DNA of 64,000 bases from Hydrocarboniclastica marina. Lineage in GTDB: Bacteria > Pseudomonadota > Gammaproteobacteria > Pseudomonadales > Oleiphilaceae. The stretch spans positions 1,364,001 through 1,428,000 of the forward strand of contig NZ_CP031093.1 of the NCBI RefSeq assembly GCF_004851605.1, read 5' to 3'. Position 1 is the stretch's first letter, and each line of letters starts with the position of its first letter. Shown in pieces: positions 1-8,948 of this stretch. A program made the translations under genes and the position numbers. The notes under the pieces are model-generated. The model was not told the origin of the DNA. It ran no database searches and saw nothing but the letters and a program-made list of their open reading frames with translations.

Positions 1-59
1 TCTCGGCCGATAAACAGTTAACTGCATTACGCAGAGTAAGCCTCGAGAGGCAAAACGCT

Positions 60-2009
60 ATGGCAACTATTTCTGCATTAGGTGTTGGTTCAGGGATTCT
101 GAACTCTGATCTGGTCGATAGCCTGGTTTCCGCGGAGCGAAAGCCGGTTGAAACACGGCTGAACGCACAGGTTAAGGAAACCGAAGCCCTGATCTCGGCG
201 TACGGCAAGCTGCGCAGTGGCGTCACCGAACTGCAGGCACCCATGCGAGCGTTGAGCTCGTCGGATGCCATGCGCTCCTTTGCGGGCACGTCCTCCAACC
301 CGAATGTTGAAATTACCGTTGATGGCGGGGCGGCCAGTCGTGGTACCTACACAGTTAATGTGGAAACCCTGGCCAAAGCTCACTCTTTGGCTTCTGCAGG
401 CCCTGGCTATGCCGATAAAGGCGCTACTGCTGTGGGAACCGGTGAGCTTACTTTGACTACCGCGGGTGTTACGAAAACACTGACCATCGACAGCGGCAAT
501 AACACGCTGCAGGGGCTGGCCGACTCGATCAACGAACTGAACATGGGCATAACCGCTGGCGTCGTCGATACCGGGGATGGCTTTCGGCTGGTCATGTCGG
601 CTGAAAAGTCTGGTACTGCCAATGCTATTACAGTCAGCGCGACTGACCTGGACCCGGCCAACACCGGCTTGACCAGTCTGGCTGCGGGTCTTGAAGAAAC
701 CATCGCCGCTGAAGACGCCGTCATGACAGTTAACGGCATCCGCGTTGTTCGGCCCAGCAATACAATAGAAGGTGTGATCGAAGGGGTAACTTTCGACCTG
801 AAAGGGGAAGGGGTCACTTCGACCATCAGTATTACCCAAGACTCCGCTTCCGTTGCAGACAAGGTCCAGGAGTTCGTAGACAAGTTCAACAGTCTGCAAG
901 ACACCATTAAGCAGCTCTCCGGGTATGATTCTGCTACCCAGACCGGCGGCGTACTGAACGGCGACTCAACCGTCAGAACCATTCAGAATCAACTCCGCGG
1001 AATTTTGGGCCGGGTGGTGCCCGGTCTCGAAAACGCGCCTATTCGCAGCATGGCGGATGTTGGGCTGGCGACTAACTGGGAAACCGGCAAGCTGGACTTT
1101 GATCGCAGCAAATTCCTGGAGAAGCTTGAGGCACATCCGGACGACATGACCGCGCTCTTTGCCGAGCAGGGCCGTACGTCAGATCCCCAGGTGAAGTTTC
1201 TTCGTAGCGGCATCAACACCCAGCCCGGTGACTACGCCATTAACGTGACTCAGATTGCCACCCAGGGAAGTATTAGTGGCAATGTAATCACAGCAACGGC
1301 GTTCGACATGGGCGCAGGCAGCACTTTTAGCCTGGAAGTCGACGGTACTGCGGCGGATTTCACTCTTTCAGGCGCCTTTGCCACCAGGGCCGAGCTGTTG
1401 ACCCACATCAATGGTCAACTTGCGGCGAACGACGGGCTACGCTCAGCCGGAAAGTCAGTGACTGCCGCATTCGAGGGCGACCAACTGGTGTTGAAGTCTG
1501 GCCGGTTTGGCGCTGAGTCGACGGTCAACGTCACGGCGGCCGATGCGACGATCCAGGCGAGCTTAGGGCTGAACGTTGGCACCGGGACGATGGGTGTTAA
1601 CGTAGCCGGCACGATCAATGGAAAGCCTGCGCTGGGTAACGGGCAAACCCTGTATTCCGACGCCTTGGGCACTGGGCCAGAATCAGGTATTCAGGTCAGG
1701 ATTACCGGTGGTGCCACCGGCGACCGTGGCACAGTCAGTTTCATCGAAGGCGTCGGCGACAAAATTGTGGGGCTTGTTGCCAACCTGACCGAGTCGCAGG
1801 GGGTGCTTACTAAACGACCCGCAGGCCTTAGAGAGACGTTGAGTGACATAGCCGACCAGCGTATCCGCCTGGATGACCGGATGGCTTCGCTTCGAGCCCG
1901 GCTCGTAGCCCAGTTCTCCGCCGCCGACTCGCTGATTTCCCAGTTGAACAGTACCCAGGAATACGTGACCCAACAGCTCGCAGCCCTGGCACCGCAGAAC
2001 TCCAAATAG
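60..2009 (+). CDS. fliD: Flagellar hook-associated protein 2 (filament cap)
   Basis: FliD forms the cap at the tip of the growing filament and guides insertion of flagellin subunits outside the cell. The N-terminus (LGVGSGILNSDLVDSLVSAE) and the C-terminal coiled-coil region rich in Q, S and L (about 590-645) are typical of the family. At 649 residues it is much longer than the roughly 470 usual in Pseudomonas. A stretch at about 385-560 (PGDYAINVTQIA, then DQLVLKSGRFGAESTVNV) resembles the N-terminal stretch at about 93-205 (RGTYTVNVETLAK, then FRLVMSAEKSGTANAITV), so the exposed middle domain looks duplicated. An AGAGG ribosome site lies just before the ATG. fliS follows after 52 bases, so the two are probably co-transcribed. 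The frame stays open upstream to the window edge, but the ribosome site supports this ATG. Confidence 0.95.
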   Translation: MATISALGVGSGILNSDLVDSLVSAERKPVETRLNAQVKETEALISAYGKLRSGVTELQAPMRALSSSDAMRSFAGTSSNPNVEITVDGGAASRGTYTVNVETLAKAHSLASAGPGYADKGATAVGTGELTLTTAGVTKTLTIDSGNNTLQGLADSINELNMGITAGVVDTGDGFRLVMSAEKSGTANAITVSATDLDPANTGLTSLAAGLEETIAAEDAVMTVNGIRVVRPSNTIEGVIEGVTFDLKGEGVTSTISITQDSASVADKVQEFVDKFNSLQDTIKQLSGYDSATQTGGVLNGDSTVRTIQNQLRGILGRVVPGLENAPIRSMADVGLATNWETGKLDFDRSKFLEKLEAHPDDMTALFAEQGRTSDPQVKFLRSGINTQPGDYAINVTQIATQGSISGNVITATAFDMGAGSTFSLEVDGTAADFTLSGAFATRAELLTHINGQLAANDGLRSAGKSVTAAFEGDQLVLKSGRFGAESTVNVTAADATIQASLGLNVGTGTMGVNVAGTINGKPALGNGQTLYSDALGTGPESGIQVRITGGATGDRGTVSFIEGVGDKIVGLVANLTESQGVLTKRPAGLRETLSDIADQRIRLDDRMASLRARLVAQFSAADSLISQLNSTQEYVTQQLAALAPQNSK

Positions 2010-2020
2010 AAAATCCTGTT

Positions 2021-2040
2021 TAGCCGAACGTCCGGCTAAT
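2021..2040 (+). other. Hairpin between fliD and fliS
   Basis: TTAGCCG and CGGCTAA form a 7-bp stem with a 6-base loop, 11 bases after the fliD stop. No T-run follows, so it is more likely an RNA stability or processing element than a terminator. Function is inferred. Confidence 0.4.
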
Positions 2041-2061
2041 TGATGAACAAGAGGTCAGATC

Positions 2062-2475
2062 ATGAACGCACTGCAGCAATATCAGCGCATTAATACTCAC
2101 ACCAGCATGACGGATGCTGATCCACACCGTCTCATCCAGCTGCTGCTGAACGGCGCGTTGGAGCGCCTGAATATGGCTAAAGCTCAAATGCTGGCGAAGA
2201 ATTTTGAAGGCAAAGGGCGGCTGATCAACAAGACCATTGATATCATCAGCAGCTTGCGTGAGTTTCTGGATTTCGAAAAAGGCCAGGATCTGGCAGAGAG
2301 ACTCGATAGCCTGTACGACTATATGGCCCGGACGCTGCTTCAGGCCAACCTGAAAAATGATACGGCCAAGCTGGACGAAGTCGCGCATCTGTTGCGCCAG
2401 ATCAAAGAAGCGTGGGACGGGATTCGCGAGGAAGCTGTTGAGTTTTTGGGACAGCAGCAAGCCGCTAACGGCTAA
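2062..2475 (+). CDS. fliS: Flagellar export chaperone FliS
   Basis: FliS binds the C-terminus of flagellin in the cytoplasm, prevents premature polymerisation and delivers it to the export gate. The 137-residue protein has the family pattern: an N-terminal YQRINTHTSMTDADPHRLIQ segment, the helical LLNGALERLNMAKAQM region, and a later LYDYMARTLLQANLKND helix. It is a single all-helical domain of normal length. A GAGGT ribosome site precedes the ATG. It follows fliD as in most polar-flagellate gammaproteobacteria and ends the flagellar block here, because the next gene runs on the other strand. Confidence 0.95.
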   Translation: MNALQQYQRINTHTSMTDADPHRLIQLLLNGALERLNMAKAQMLAKNFEGKGRLINKTIDIISSLREFLDFEKGQDLAERLDSLYDYMARTLLQANLKNDTAKLDEVAHLLRQIKEAWDGIREEAVEFLGQQQAANG

Positions 2476-2478
2476 AAA

Positions 2479-2540
2479 GCTAGACCTCTACGTCTTGACC
2501 TCGATTGGCCCGGAAGCAAAACCCCGGGCCAATCTCTAGC
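2479..2540 (+). terminator. Structured 3' end after fliS
   Basis: An 11-bp inverted repeat (GATTGGCCCGG at 2503-2513, CCGGGCCAATC at 2524-2534) sits inside an outer GCTAGA/TCTAGC pair (2479-2484 and 2535-2540). It lies between the convergent fliS and the deacetylase gene. There is no T-tract, so it may be a processing or 3'-protection hairpin rather than a classical intrinsic terminator. Confidence 0.5.
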
Positions 2541-2575
2541 ATGTGCCAAAGCCCAGCGGACGAGAATCCCCAAGC

Positions 2576-3505
2576 TCAGGGCTTCATCCCCGCCAGTGCT
2601 TTCAGGTGCGCCTCCACACTACGGGCAAGCGCCTCCAGGTGATAGCCACCCTCAAGGCTTGAGACGACTCTGCCGTTGCAGTGCTTCTCTGCGATTTCCA
2701 CGATCCGCTCCGTTATCCAGCCATAATCCTCATCTTCAAGATTCATTTCGGCCATGGGGTCGAGCCGGTGGCCGTCGAAGCCAGCAGAAATCAGGATCAG
2801 CTGCGGCTTGAACGTTTCCAGCTGGGGCAGCCAGTCGCGTTCTATGCGGTGCCTGTACGTCTTGCCATCGGTATGGGCGTCCAGGGGCACATTGACGATA
2901 TTCTCGCCCAGGTTGTGGTAGTGGCTGAACGGATAGTAGGGGTGCTGGAAGCTGGAACAGACCATGACCCGCGGGTCGTCATTAAAAATGTCGATAGTGC
3001 CATTGCCTTGATGGACATCGAAGTCGACGATAGCCACACGCTCCAGGTGGTGAAAAGTCAGTGCCTGGCATGCCGCTACAGCGATATTGTTATAGAAACA
3101 GAATCCCATGGTTTTGCTGCGCTCGGCATGATGGCCTGGGGGGCGCACCGCGCAGAATGCATTGGTGACCTGATTGCTCAGTACCATGTCGACACCCTGG
3201 GACACAGCGCCTGCGGCCAGCCGCGCAGCGCGTAGCGTGTGGGGCATTATGATGGTGTCCGGATCGGCCATAACGCGGCCGCGCTCGGGGCTGATCAGGT
3301 CGAGCTGGCGCAGGTACATCTCGGGATGTACGCGCTGCAACTGGACGCGCTGGATCTCCTCCGCACGAACAAATTCCAGCATCTGTTCCAGTTCCGTTCC
3401 CTGAATCTGGTTGATGATCGCGGCAAGCCGGGAAGGGCTTTCGGGATGCTCGGGCCCCATGTCGTGCAGGGCACAGTCGTTATGGCTGATATAGGCAGTG
3501 GTCAT
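2576..3505 (-). CDS. Histone deacetylase family protein (zinc amidohydrolase)
   Basis: Zinc-dependent deacetylase of the class II HDAC / acetoin utilisation (AcuC) / acetylpolyamine amidohydrolase superfamily. It removes acyl groups from lysines or polyamines; the exact substrate cannot be read from sequence. The catalytic His pair is in RPPGHHAERS (His125, His126). The zinc ligands are Asp163 and His165 in DFDVHQGNGT and Asp244 in AGFDGH. Length (309) is normal for the single-domain bacterial proteins. The ribosome site is weak. It is transcribed divergently from the acyl-CoA ligase/GNAT gene, which may itself acetylate proteins, so a writer-eraser relationship is possible but only inferred from adjacency. 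Confidence 0.9.
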   Translation of the reverse strand: MTTAYISHNDCALHDMGPEHPESPSRLAAIINQIQGTELEQMLEFVRAEEIQRVQLQRVHPEMYLRQLDLISPERGRVMADPDTIIMPHTLRAARLAAGAVSQGVDMVLSNQVTNAFCAVRPPGHHAERSKTMGFCFYNNIAVAACQALTFHHLERVAIVDFDVHQGNGTIDIFNDDPRVMVCSSFQHPYYPFSHYHNLGENIVNVPLDAHTDGKTYRHRIERDWLPQLETFKPQLILISAGFDGHRLDPMAEMNLEDEDYGWITERIVEIAEKHCNGRVVSSLEGGYHLEALARSVEAHLKALAGMKP

Positions 3506-3706
3506 ACCAAACCGCTTTGTTTATGGTTGTGAGGGAGCTGGTCGGCTTCCTGTAAAGTGTATCAGCTTTCAGAGCTGGCCATGGTTAACCTGAGGTTTGC
3601 CCGAGCGGGCCTTCCGGTCATGCAGACCTCGACTTCGTCACGGGCCTGTGGCTACACACCTGCTGTCGGGCAGGCGATTCGGCACACACTAGCAGGGGGT
3701 TAATTT

Positions 3707-6457
3707 GTGAGCACGCGCTACCTTGAGGCGCTTTTCAATCCCGCGTCCATTGTTGTACTTGGCGCATCCGAACGACCGGATAACCTGGGCGGCATGGTGC
3801 TTCGGAACCTGATGTCGTCGGATTTCCCCGGGCGCCTGCTGGTCATTAACCGCAACAACTACGCCAATGTTCATGGGGTGCTATGTGTGCCCAAAGTGAG
3901 CCGCATGCCGTTCTCGCCCGACCTGGCAATCATCTGTACGCCACCTGAAACAGTGCCCAAGGTGATCAAGCAGCTGGGAGAGGCGGGCGTGCGTACGGCG
4001 ATGGTCATGACCGGCGGCATGTCGCGTGCCCACAGCAAGACCGGCAGACCTCTTATGTACGCGGTGCGTGACGCGGCACGCAAGAACGGGATCCGTGTTC
4101 TTGGGCCCAACACGATAGGCATCATGGTGCCCAGCCGGAGTATCAATGCCACCTATGCACACATGGGTGTACTCGAAGGCAAGATCGGCTTTGTCGGCCA
4201 ATCCGGTACGATTGCCAGCGCGATTATCGACTGGGCGTTTGCCAGAGGTGTGGGGTTTTCCCACTTCCTGACCCTCGGCGACAGCATGGATATCGACCAT
4301 GATGACCTGATCGACTACCTGGCCCAGGACAGCAACACCCGTGCGATTCTCATGCACATAGAGAACATTCCCAACCCGCGGCGGTTCATCTCTGCCGTCC
4401 GGGCAGCCTCCCGCACCAAGCCGATCATCGCCGTGAAAAGCGGGCGGGTGCCCGAATCTGAATGGATGCCCCAGCAATTGCCCGACGGCCTGACCCGCTC
4501 AGACCCGATCTATGATGCCGTGCTGCAGCGCGCCGGTGTGTTGCGGGTCAACGGGCTGGACGAAATGTTTGACGCACTGGAGTCGTTGTCCCGTATGCGC
4601 CGTGTGCGCCGCGACGAGCTGGTGATCATGGCCAATGGCGTCGGACCGGGCGTCATGGCGGTAGACCGGCTGTCGGCCCTGGGCGGTAGCCTGGCCAAGC
4701 TGTCCCAGAGCTCCATCGACAAGCTGGCGGAACTGCTGCCGCCGTACTGGACCCGCAAGAACCCAATTGACCTGAACTATGACGCCTCGCCGGAACTCTA
4801 TGCCCAGGCTCTACAGATCCTGGCGCGGGACCCGAACGTGTCCAACGTGCTGGCGCTCTACGCGCCGAGTCTGACCGAAGATAATCTGCAGATTGCCGAC
4901 GCCGTGATCCGTACCGCCAAGCAGTCGCGGCTGAACATTTTTACCTGTTGGCTCGGGCAGAGCTCCGTCCTTGACGCCCGGGATGATTTCTACGCCGCTG
5001 GGGTGCCCACGTTCTTCTCGCCCGAGAAAGCTGTTAAGGCGTTCATGCACCATGTCAACCATCAGCGCAATCAGCGGCTACTGAAGGAAACCCCGGAGTC
5101 GTTTACTGAGCTGAACATGGACCGCGCAGCAGCCCAGAAAGTGGTCAGTGAAGTCCTGCGCAGCGGCCGTAACCACCTGTCCAACCAGGAGGCCCGGGAA
5201 ATTATCTCGGACTACGGCATAGCCGCGGTAGAGACCTGGTACGTGGATGACATGGATGAAGCGGTGGAGCTGTTTCATCGGGTGGGCGGTCCGGTCAATA
5301 TCACCTTGATCCATGAAAAAAGCTGCCATCCGTTTCTTGAGGAGAAGACCGGCCGGGGCCGATACCAGTCGACTATCAGCCGCCTGAATGATGAAGATGC
5401 GATCCGGGATTCCTGCCAGTTATTGTTGCGCGAATACCGCCGGCATTTCCCCCAGAGCGGCTTCCTTGGTTTTGCGGTGCAGTCGACCCACCAGCACATG
5501 GGCGGCATTGATTTTAGCGTGGGGGTTACCCGGGATCCCGTATTCGGCCCGCTGGTGGTGTGTGGCGCTGGTGGCGCCAGCGTCAATGTCATGACTGATC
5601 GGCAGTTGGCTTTGCCTCCCCTGAACATGGTGCTTGCGCGTGAGCTTTTGCAGCGTACCCACATGTACAAACTGCTAAAGGAATACAGCCGGAAGCCGGA
5701 GCAGGACATCCGCTCTGTCTGCGAGACGCTCGTGACTCTGTCCCAGATAGTGATCGATATCCCCGAGATAAAAGGTATCGAGATTCTGCCGTTGCTGTTC
5801 AACGACAAAGGCGCCATTGCGGTCGATGTGGCAATTGATCTGGGCGAACCCGCGCGGCCCATCATCAACCCCTATCCGAGAGAGCTGGAAGAGTGGGTCA
5901 CCCTGCCGCGGTCGGGCCGGCGTATTATTATCCGACCCGTCCGCGCCGAGGATGAGCCCGCTCATATCGAGTTTCACGAACGCCAGTCACCGGACTCTAT
6001 CCGCTACCGCTTCTTTCAGTACCGCAAACAGTTCACCCACAATGACGTCGCGCAAATGGTGCAGATCGACTACGACCGGGAGATGGCCTTTGTCGCGAAT
6101 GCGACGCGGGAGGACGGTTCAGAAGAGACGCTGGGCACCGTGCGGGTCTGGACAGACGCCGACAATCTTCAGTGCGAGTTTGCGGTAATGGTGCACGACG
6201 AGTGCAAAGGCGAGGGCCTGGGCGTACTTTTGATGCAGAAGATGATCGACTACTGCCGCCAGCGTGGCACGGTCGAGATGATCGGTAACGTGCTGCCGGA
6301 CAACCAGCCAATGCTGAAACTGGCCCGGAAGCTGGGTTTTCACACCAAGTACAATCCTGAGGAAGAGGTCACCGATCTCTGGCTACAGCTAAACGATCCA
6401 GAAGATGACTGGCAGCGGCAGAGGTTGGCCGGTGGAGCTGAGTCGGAGTTGTGGTAG
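3707..6457 (+). CDS. Bifunctional acyl-CoA ligase (NDP-forming)/GNAT acetyltransferase
   Basis: A 916-residue fusion. It has an N-terminal CoA-binding domain (ALFNPASIVVLGASERPDN, about 8-130), a succinyl-CoA-ligase-like region (to about 470), an ATP-grasp part (about 490-715) and a C-terminal GNAT domain (about 735-890; VHDECKGEGLGVLLMQKMID is the acetyl-CoA loop). This is the architecture of the Pat/Pka protein lysine acetyltransferases and of ADP-forming acetate-CoA ligases. In the Pat branch the ligase half is regulatory. Which branch this belongs to needs alignment of the catalytic His. The start is GTG at 3707 with a CAGGGGG ribosome site 7 bases upstream. It is divergent from the HDAC-family gene. 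The last 30 bases of the gene and the sequence just beyond are G/T-rich and quasi-repetitive. Confidence 0.88.
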   Translation: MSTRYLEALFNPASIVVLGASERPDNLGGMVLRNLMSSDFPGRLLVINRNNYANVHGVLCVPKVSRMPFSPDLAIICTPPETVPKVIKQLGEAGVRTAMVMTGGMSRAHSKTGRPLMYAVRDAARKNGIRVLGPNTIGIMVPSRSINATYAHMGVLEGKIGFVGQSGTIASAIIDWAFARGVGFSHFLTLGDSMDIDHDDLIDYLAQDSNTRAILMHIENIPNPRRFISAVRAASRTKPIIAVKSGRVPESEWMPQQLPDGLTRSDPIYDAVLQRAGVLRVNGLDEMFDALESLSRMRRVRRDELVIMANGVGPGVMAVDRLSALGGSLAKLSQSSIDKLAELLPPYWTRKNPIDLNYDASPELYAQALQILARDPNVSNVLALYAPSLTEDNLQIADAVIRTAKQSRLNIFTCWLGQSSVLDARDDFYAAGVPTFFSPEKAVKAFMHHVNHQRNQRLLKETPESFTELNMDRAAAQKVVSEVLRSGRNHLSNQEAREIISDYGIAAVETWYVDDMDEAVELFHRVGGPVNITLIHEKSCHPFLEEKTGRGRYQSTISRLNDEDAIRDSCQLLLREYRRHFPQSGFLGFAVQSTHQHMGGIDFSVGVTRDPVFGPLVVCGAGGASVNVMTDRQLALPPLNMVLARELLQRTHMYKLLKEYSRKPEQDIRSVCETLVTLSQIVIDIPEIKGIEILPLLFNDKGAIAVDVAIDLGEPARPIINPYPRELEEWVTLPRSGRRIIIRPVRAEDEPAHIEFHERQSPDSIRYRFFQYRKQFTHNDVAQMVQIDYDREMAFVANATREDGSEETLGTVRVWTDADNLQCEFAVMVHDECKGEGLGVLLMQKMIDYCRQRGTVEMIGNVLPDNQPMLKLARKLGFHTKYNPEEEVTDLWLQLNDPEDDWQRQRLAGGAESELW

Positions 6458-6494
6458 GTCGAGTGTGGTGGAGTCCGTGCCGGCTGTGTGCTAA

Positions 6495-6511
6495 GCGCCT
6501 CAGCGAGGCGC
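6495..6511. terminator. Hairpin after the acyl-CoA ligase/GNAT gene
   Basis: GCGCCTC-AGC-GAGGCGC is a 7-bp GC-rich stem with a 3-base loop between convergent genes. No T-run follows on either strand, so termination is an inference from position. Confidence 0.4.
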
Positions 6512-6543
6512 CAGGCGGCTGGGGGCTACGAGGGGCACGTTGA

Positions 6544-6566
6544 GCTGGTGCGCGGTGCGCACCAGC
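6544..6566. terminator. Second convergent-intergenic hairpin, before the rdgC stop
   Basis: GCTGGTGCGC-GGT-GCGCACCAGC is a perfect 10-bp stem with a 3-base loop, 10 bases beyond the rdgC stop. It is the second strong hairpin in the 119-base gap. No T-tract is seen. It may block convergent transcription. Confidence 0.45.
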
Positions 6567-6576
6567 CCGCAGCCAA

Positions 6577-7503
6577 CTACTCCTCCACAATCGCTGAACG
6601 GTCTTCGCCACCGAACGCTTCCAGTATGACCGGCACCAGGCGCGAGATCTCAAGGGTCATCAGGGAAAAGGCGCCGTCAAATTTCGCTAACTTGTCGTCA
6701 CTGTCGATATCATCAAGCTGGTCGCGAAGGGTTTCTCCGAACTTGAGGCGTTTGATAGTGAGCTCTTCGTCGATGAGGAAACTCAGATTTTCTTCCCAGT
6801 CCAGAGCAAGCCGGGTGACCTGCATACCTGATTCGATATGGTTGCGAATTTCGCCGCAGTGTAGCTCAAGGCCGCGGCAGCGAATAATGCCGCCTTCTTC
6901 CCCTGTATCCCGCAATTCGCATTCCTGACCTGCAACGAGACCAGTCGGGGGGTGAAGGTCGCCGTTGATCCAGCCGGTCATGACGAAGGCCGGGGATTGC
7001 TGCACAACAGGCGGGCGTACCGGCAGCGAACCCAGGGCCTGGCGCAGGGCACTGGCGATGTCTTCGGCCTGCTTGCTTGAACCGGAATCGACCACCAGCA
7101 GGCCATCCGCCGGAGCGAGATAAGCAAAGCTGTGGCGCGAACGGGTAAAGGCCTGGGGCAGCATCTCGAGAGTGACCTGATCACGCAGCTCGTTCTGCTC
7201 CTTGCGCCCGACCTTGCGGCCCTGCTCTGTTTCAATCAGTTCAATGCGCTCTGCGACTACTTCCTTGACGACTGAAGAGGGCAGTACGCGTTCTTCCTTG
7301 CGCAGGCAGATCAGGTGGTAGCCATTGGACGAGTGAACCAACTGTTCGCCTTGGCGACCCAAGGGCGAAACCCAGCCTTGGCGGAAGCTGTCCTGAGGGC
7401 CGCACGGCTTGAAGACATGTTCATTCAGCGCTTCTTCAAGCCGGGTCGGATCGGTATTGAAAGGCTTGGAAAAACGGAAGAAGCGGGCATTACGAAACCA
7501 CAT
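6577..7503 (-). CDS. rdgC: Recombination-associated protein RdgC
   Basis: RdgC is a ring-shaped, nucleoid-associated DNA-binding protein that limits RecA loading. The opening MWFRNARFFRFSKP, the internal GWVSPLGRQGEQLVHS and the ending region EISRLVPVILEAFGG match the family, and 308 residues is the usual length. A strong AAGGA ribosome site lies 7 bases upstream of the ATG. It is the last gene of a minus-strand run, 164 bases beyond the DUF2788 gene, and is convergent with the acyl-CoA ligase gene across two hairpins. Confidence 0.95.
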   Translation of the reverse strand: MWFRNARFFRFSKPFNTDPTRLEEALNEHVFKPCGPQDSFRQGWVSPLGRQGEQLVHSSNGYHLICLRKEERVLPSSVVKEVVAERIELIETEQGRKVGRKEQNELRDQVTLEMLPQAFTRSRHSFAYLAPADGLLVVDSGSSKQAEDIASALRQALGSLPVRPPVVQQSPAFVMTGWINGDLHPPTGLVAGQECELRDTGEEGGIIRCRGLELHCGEIRNHIESGMQVTRLALDWEENLSFLIDEELTIKRLKFGETLRDQLDDIDSDDKLAKFDGAFSLMTLEISRLVPVILEAFGGEDRSAIVEE

Positions 7504-7667
7504 GGCGGATCCTTAGTTGAATTCGAGGCGGCATGGTAAACAAAGCGAAGCACCACCAAGGTGCCCCGGGGTTTCTGCCACCAGGAGCTTATATGGATTT
7601 GGGAGCTGTCTTGCCAGCGTTGCAGTCGCGCGCTGGCAGTCGGTCGAGGGGGCTGGGGCCGAATGGC

Positions 7668-7874
7668 TCAGCCTGCTGCCTGGACAACCTCGACAACGAC
7701 GGTTTTAATCAGAAAGCCGAAGACGCCAGCGCCCAGGGTGACAAACAGCATAGCTGTTCCGAAGCGGCCTGCCCCGGATTTTTTTGCCAGGTCCCAGACG
7801 ATAAAAGCCATGAAGGCTACGAGGCCGCCAATCAGAACGATCAGGGAAATATGTTCGAAGGTTTCTACATTCAT
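7668..7874 (-). CDS. DUF2788 family small membrane protein
   Basis: A 68-residue protein with two hydrophobic segments (about 9-27 and 41-62) separated by a short charged loop ([13 protein letters not shown]). Sequence and length match my memory of DUF2788, a family of unknown function in gammaproteobacteria. Its ATG overlaps the yaaA stop codon by four bases (ATGA), so it is translationally coupled to yaaA. No function can be assigned from sequence; it should sit in the inner membrane. Confidence 0.75.
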   Translation of the reverse strand: MNVETFEHISLIVLIGGLVAFMAFIVWDLAKKSGAGRFGTAMLFVTLGAGVFGFLIKTVVVEVVQAAG

Positions 7875-8632
7875 CGAGTAAATACCCAGTCATTACCTTT
7901 AGTGAGTTCGGGGTTGAAGCTGTAACCGTCCAGGTCGAAGTCCCTGAGGTCATCGACCTGCCTTACACGGTTGCGAATGATATAGGTGCTCATCAGCCCA
8001 CGCGCCTTTTTGGCGTAGAAGCTGATCATCTTGTATTGACCGTTTTTCCAGTCACGGAACTGCGGCGTAATGATCGTGCCGTTCATGCTCTTGGGCTTCA
8101 CCGCTTTGAAGTATTCATTGGACGCCAGGTTGATGAGGACACCATCGTCTTTCGCCAGCTGAACATTGAGCGCTTCAGTCAACATGCTGTCCCAGAAAGC
8201 GTAAAGGTCCTTTCCGCGCTTGTTGTCAAAGCGGGTCCCCATCTCCAGGCGGTAGGGCTGTATCAGGTCCAGGGGGCGCAGCAGGCCATACAGGCCGGAG
8301 AGTATGCGCAAATGATCCTGGGCAAACTCGAAGTCCTGCTCGCTGAAGGTGTAGGCATCGAGGCCGGTATAAACGTCGCCCTTGAACGCCAGGATGGCCT
8401 GCCGTGCGTTTTCCGTAGTGAAGGGCGTGTGCCAATTCTGGAAGCGGTGGGCGTTAAGGTCACCCAGCTTGGCACTGACCCCCATGAGGTTGCTGACCTG
8501 GTGCGGCTCGAGGTGCTTCAGCTGGTCGATCAGTTCCCGGGAGTCCTCCAGGAAGTCGGGAATCGTGTGTTGACTGACGGGTACTGGTGTTTCGTAGTCC
8601 AGGGTTTTCGCAGGTGAAATAATTATCAGCAT
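7871..8632 (-). CDS. yaaA: Peroxide stress protein YaaA
   Basis: YaaA belongs to the DUF328 / H2O2_YaaD family. In E. coli it limits intracellular free iron during hydrogen peroxide stress, and the fold binds DNA. The N-terminal [16 protein letters not shown], the internal [20 protein letters not shown] and the C-terminal [21 protein letters not shown] are strongly diagnostic. Length (253) is normal. It lies 70 bases downstream of the glutaredoxin-like gene and overlaps DUF2788 by four bases, so the two are probably one transcription unit. Confidence 0.95.
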   Translation of the reverse strand: MLIIISPAKTLDYETPVPVSQHTIPDFLEDSRELIDQLKHLEPHQVSNLMGVSAKLGDLNAHRFQNWHTPFTTENARQAILAFKGDVYTGLDAYTFSEQDFEFAQDHLRILSGLYGLLRPLDLIQPYRLEMGTRFDNKRGKDLYAFWDSMLTEALNVQLAKDDGVLINLASNEYFKAVKPKSMNGTIITPQFRDWKNGQYKMISFYAKKARGLMSTYIIRNRVRQVDDLRDFDLDGYSFNPELTKGNDWVFTR

Positions 8633-8702
8633 GAATACGCAGTCTCGTTCTCGTTCTGGTCTGGATCGGGTTCAGGTCCAGCGGCGAAGCCGGCAGTTGG
8701 GG

Positions 8703-8948
8703 TCAGCTGTCTGTCGTGACAAAGTGCTGGACATCCTCTGCACTGAACGGCCAGCTCAGTTCCCGCCCGCTGTCACTGCGCCTGAGTACAGGAATACGCG
8801 TACCGTAGCGTTCGACCAGATCCGCGCATTCACTGATGTCTACGGCGGCCACCGGCACCGGCCTGGGCAACTGGATCTGCAGGAGAAGGGCTTCGGCCTC
8901 TTCGCACAGATGGCAGCCCTCGGTTGTGTAAAAAGTCAGTTCCATCAT
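8703..8948 (-). CDS. Glutaredoxin-like thiol protein (DUF836 type)
   Basis: An 81-residue thioredoxin-fold protein. The redox motif is CHLC in TTEGCHLCEEAE, near the N-terminus. The cis-proline strand is in YGTRIPVLRR. The length and CxxC context match the DUF836/glutaredoxin-like family, whose partners are mostly unknown. The start lies directly at the yciK stop, so it is co-transcribed with and probably coupled to yciK. A role in thiol redox is inferred from the motif only. Confidence 0.8.
   Translation of the reverse strand: MMELTFYTTEGCHLCEEAEALLLQIQLPRPVPVAAVDISECADLVERYGTRIPVLRRSDSGRELSWPFSAEDVQHFVTTDS

Noticed and set aside
6425-6475. A fifth stop-codon tandem repeat at the acyl-CoA ligase gene
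   Set aside because: The G/T-rich sequence around the stop is only weakly repetitive; unit boundaries cannot be defined.
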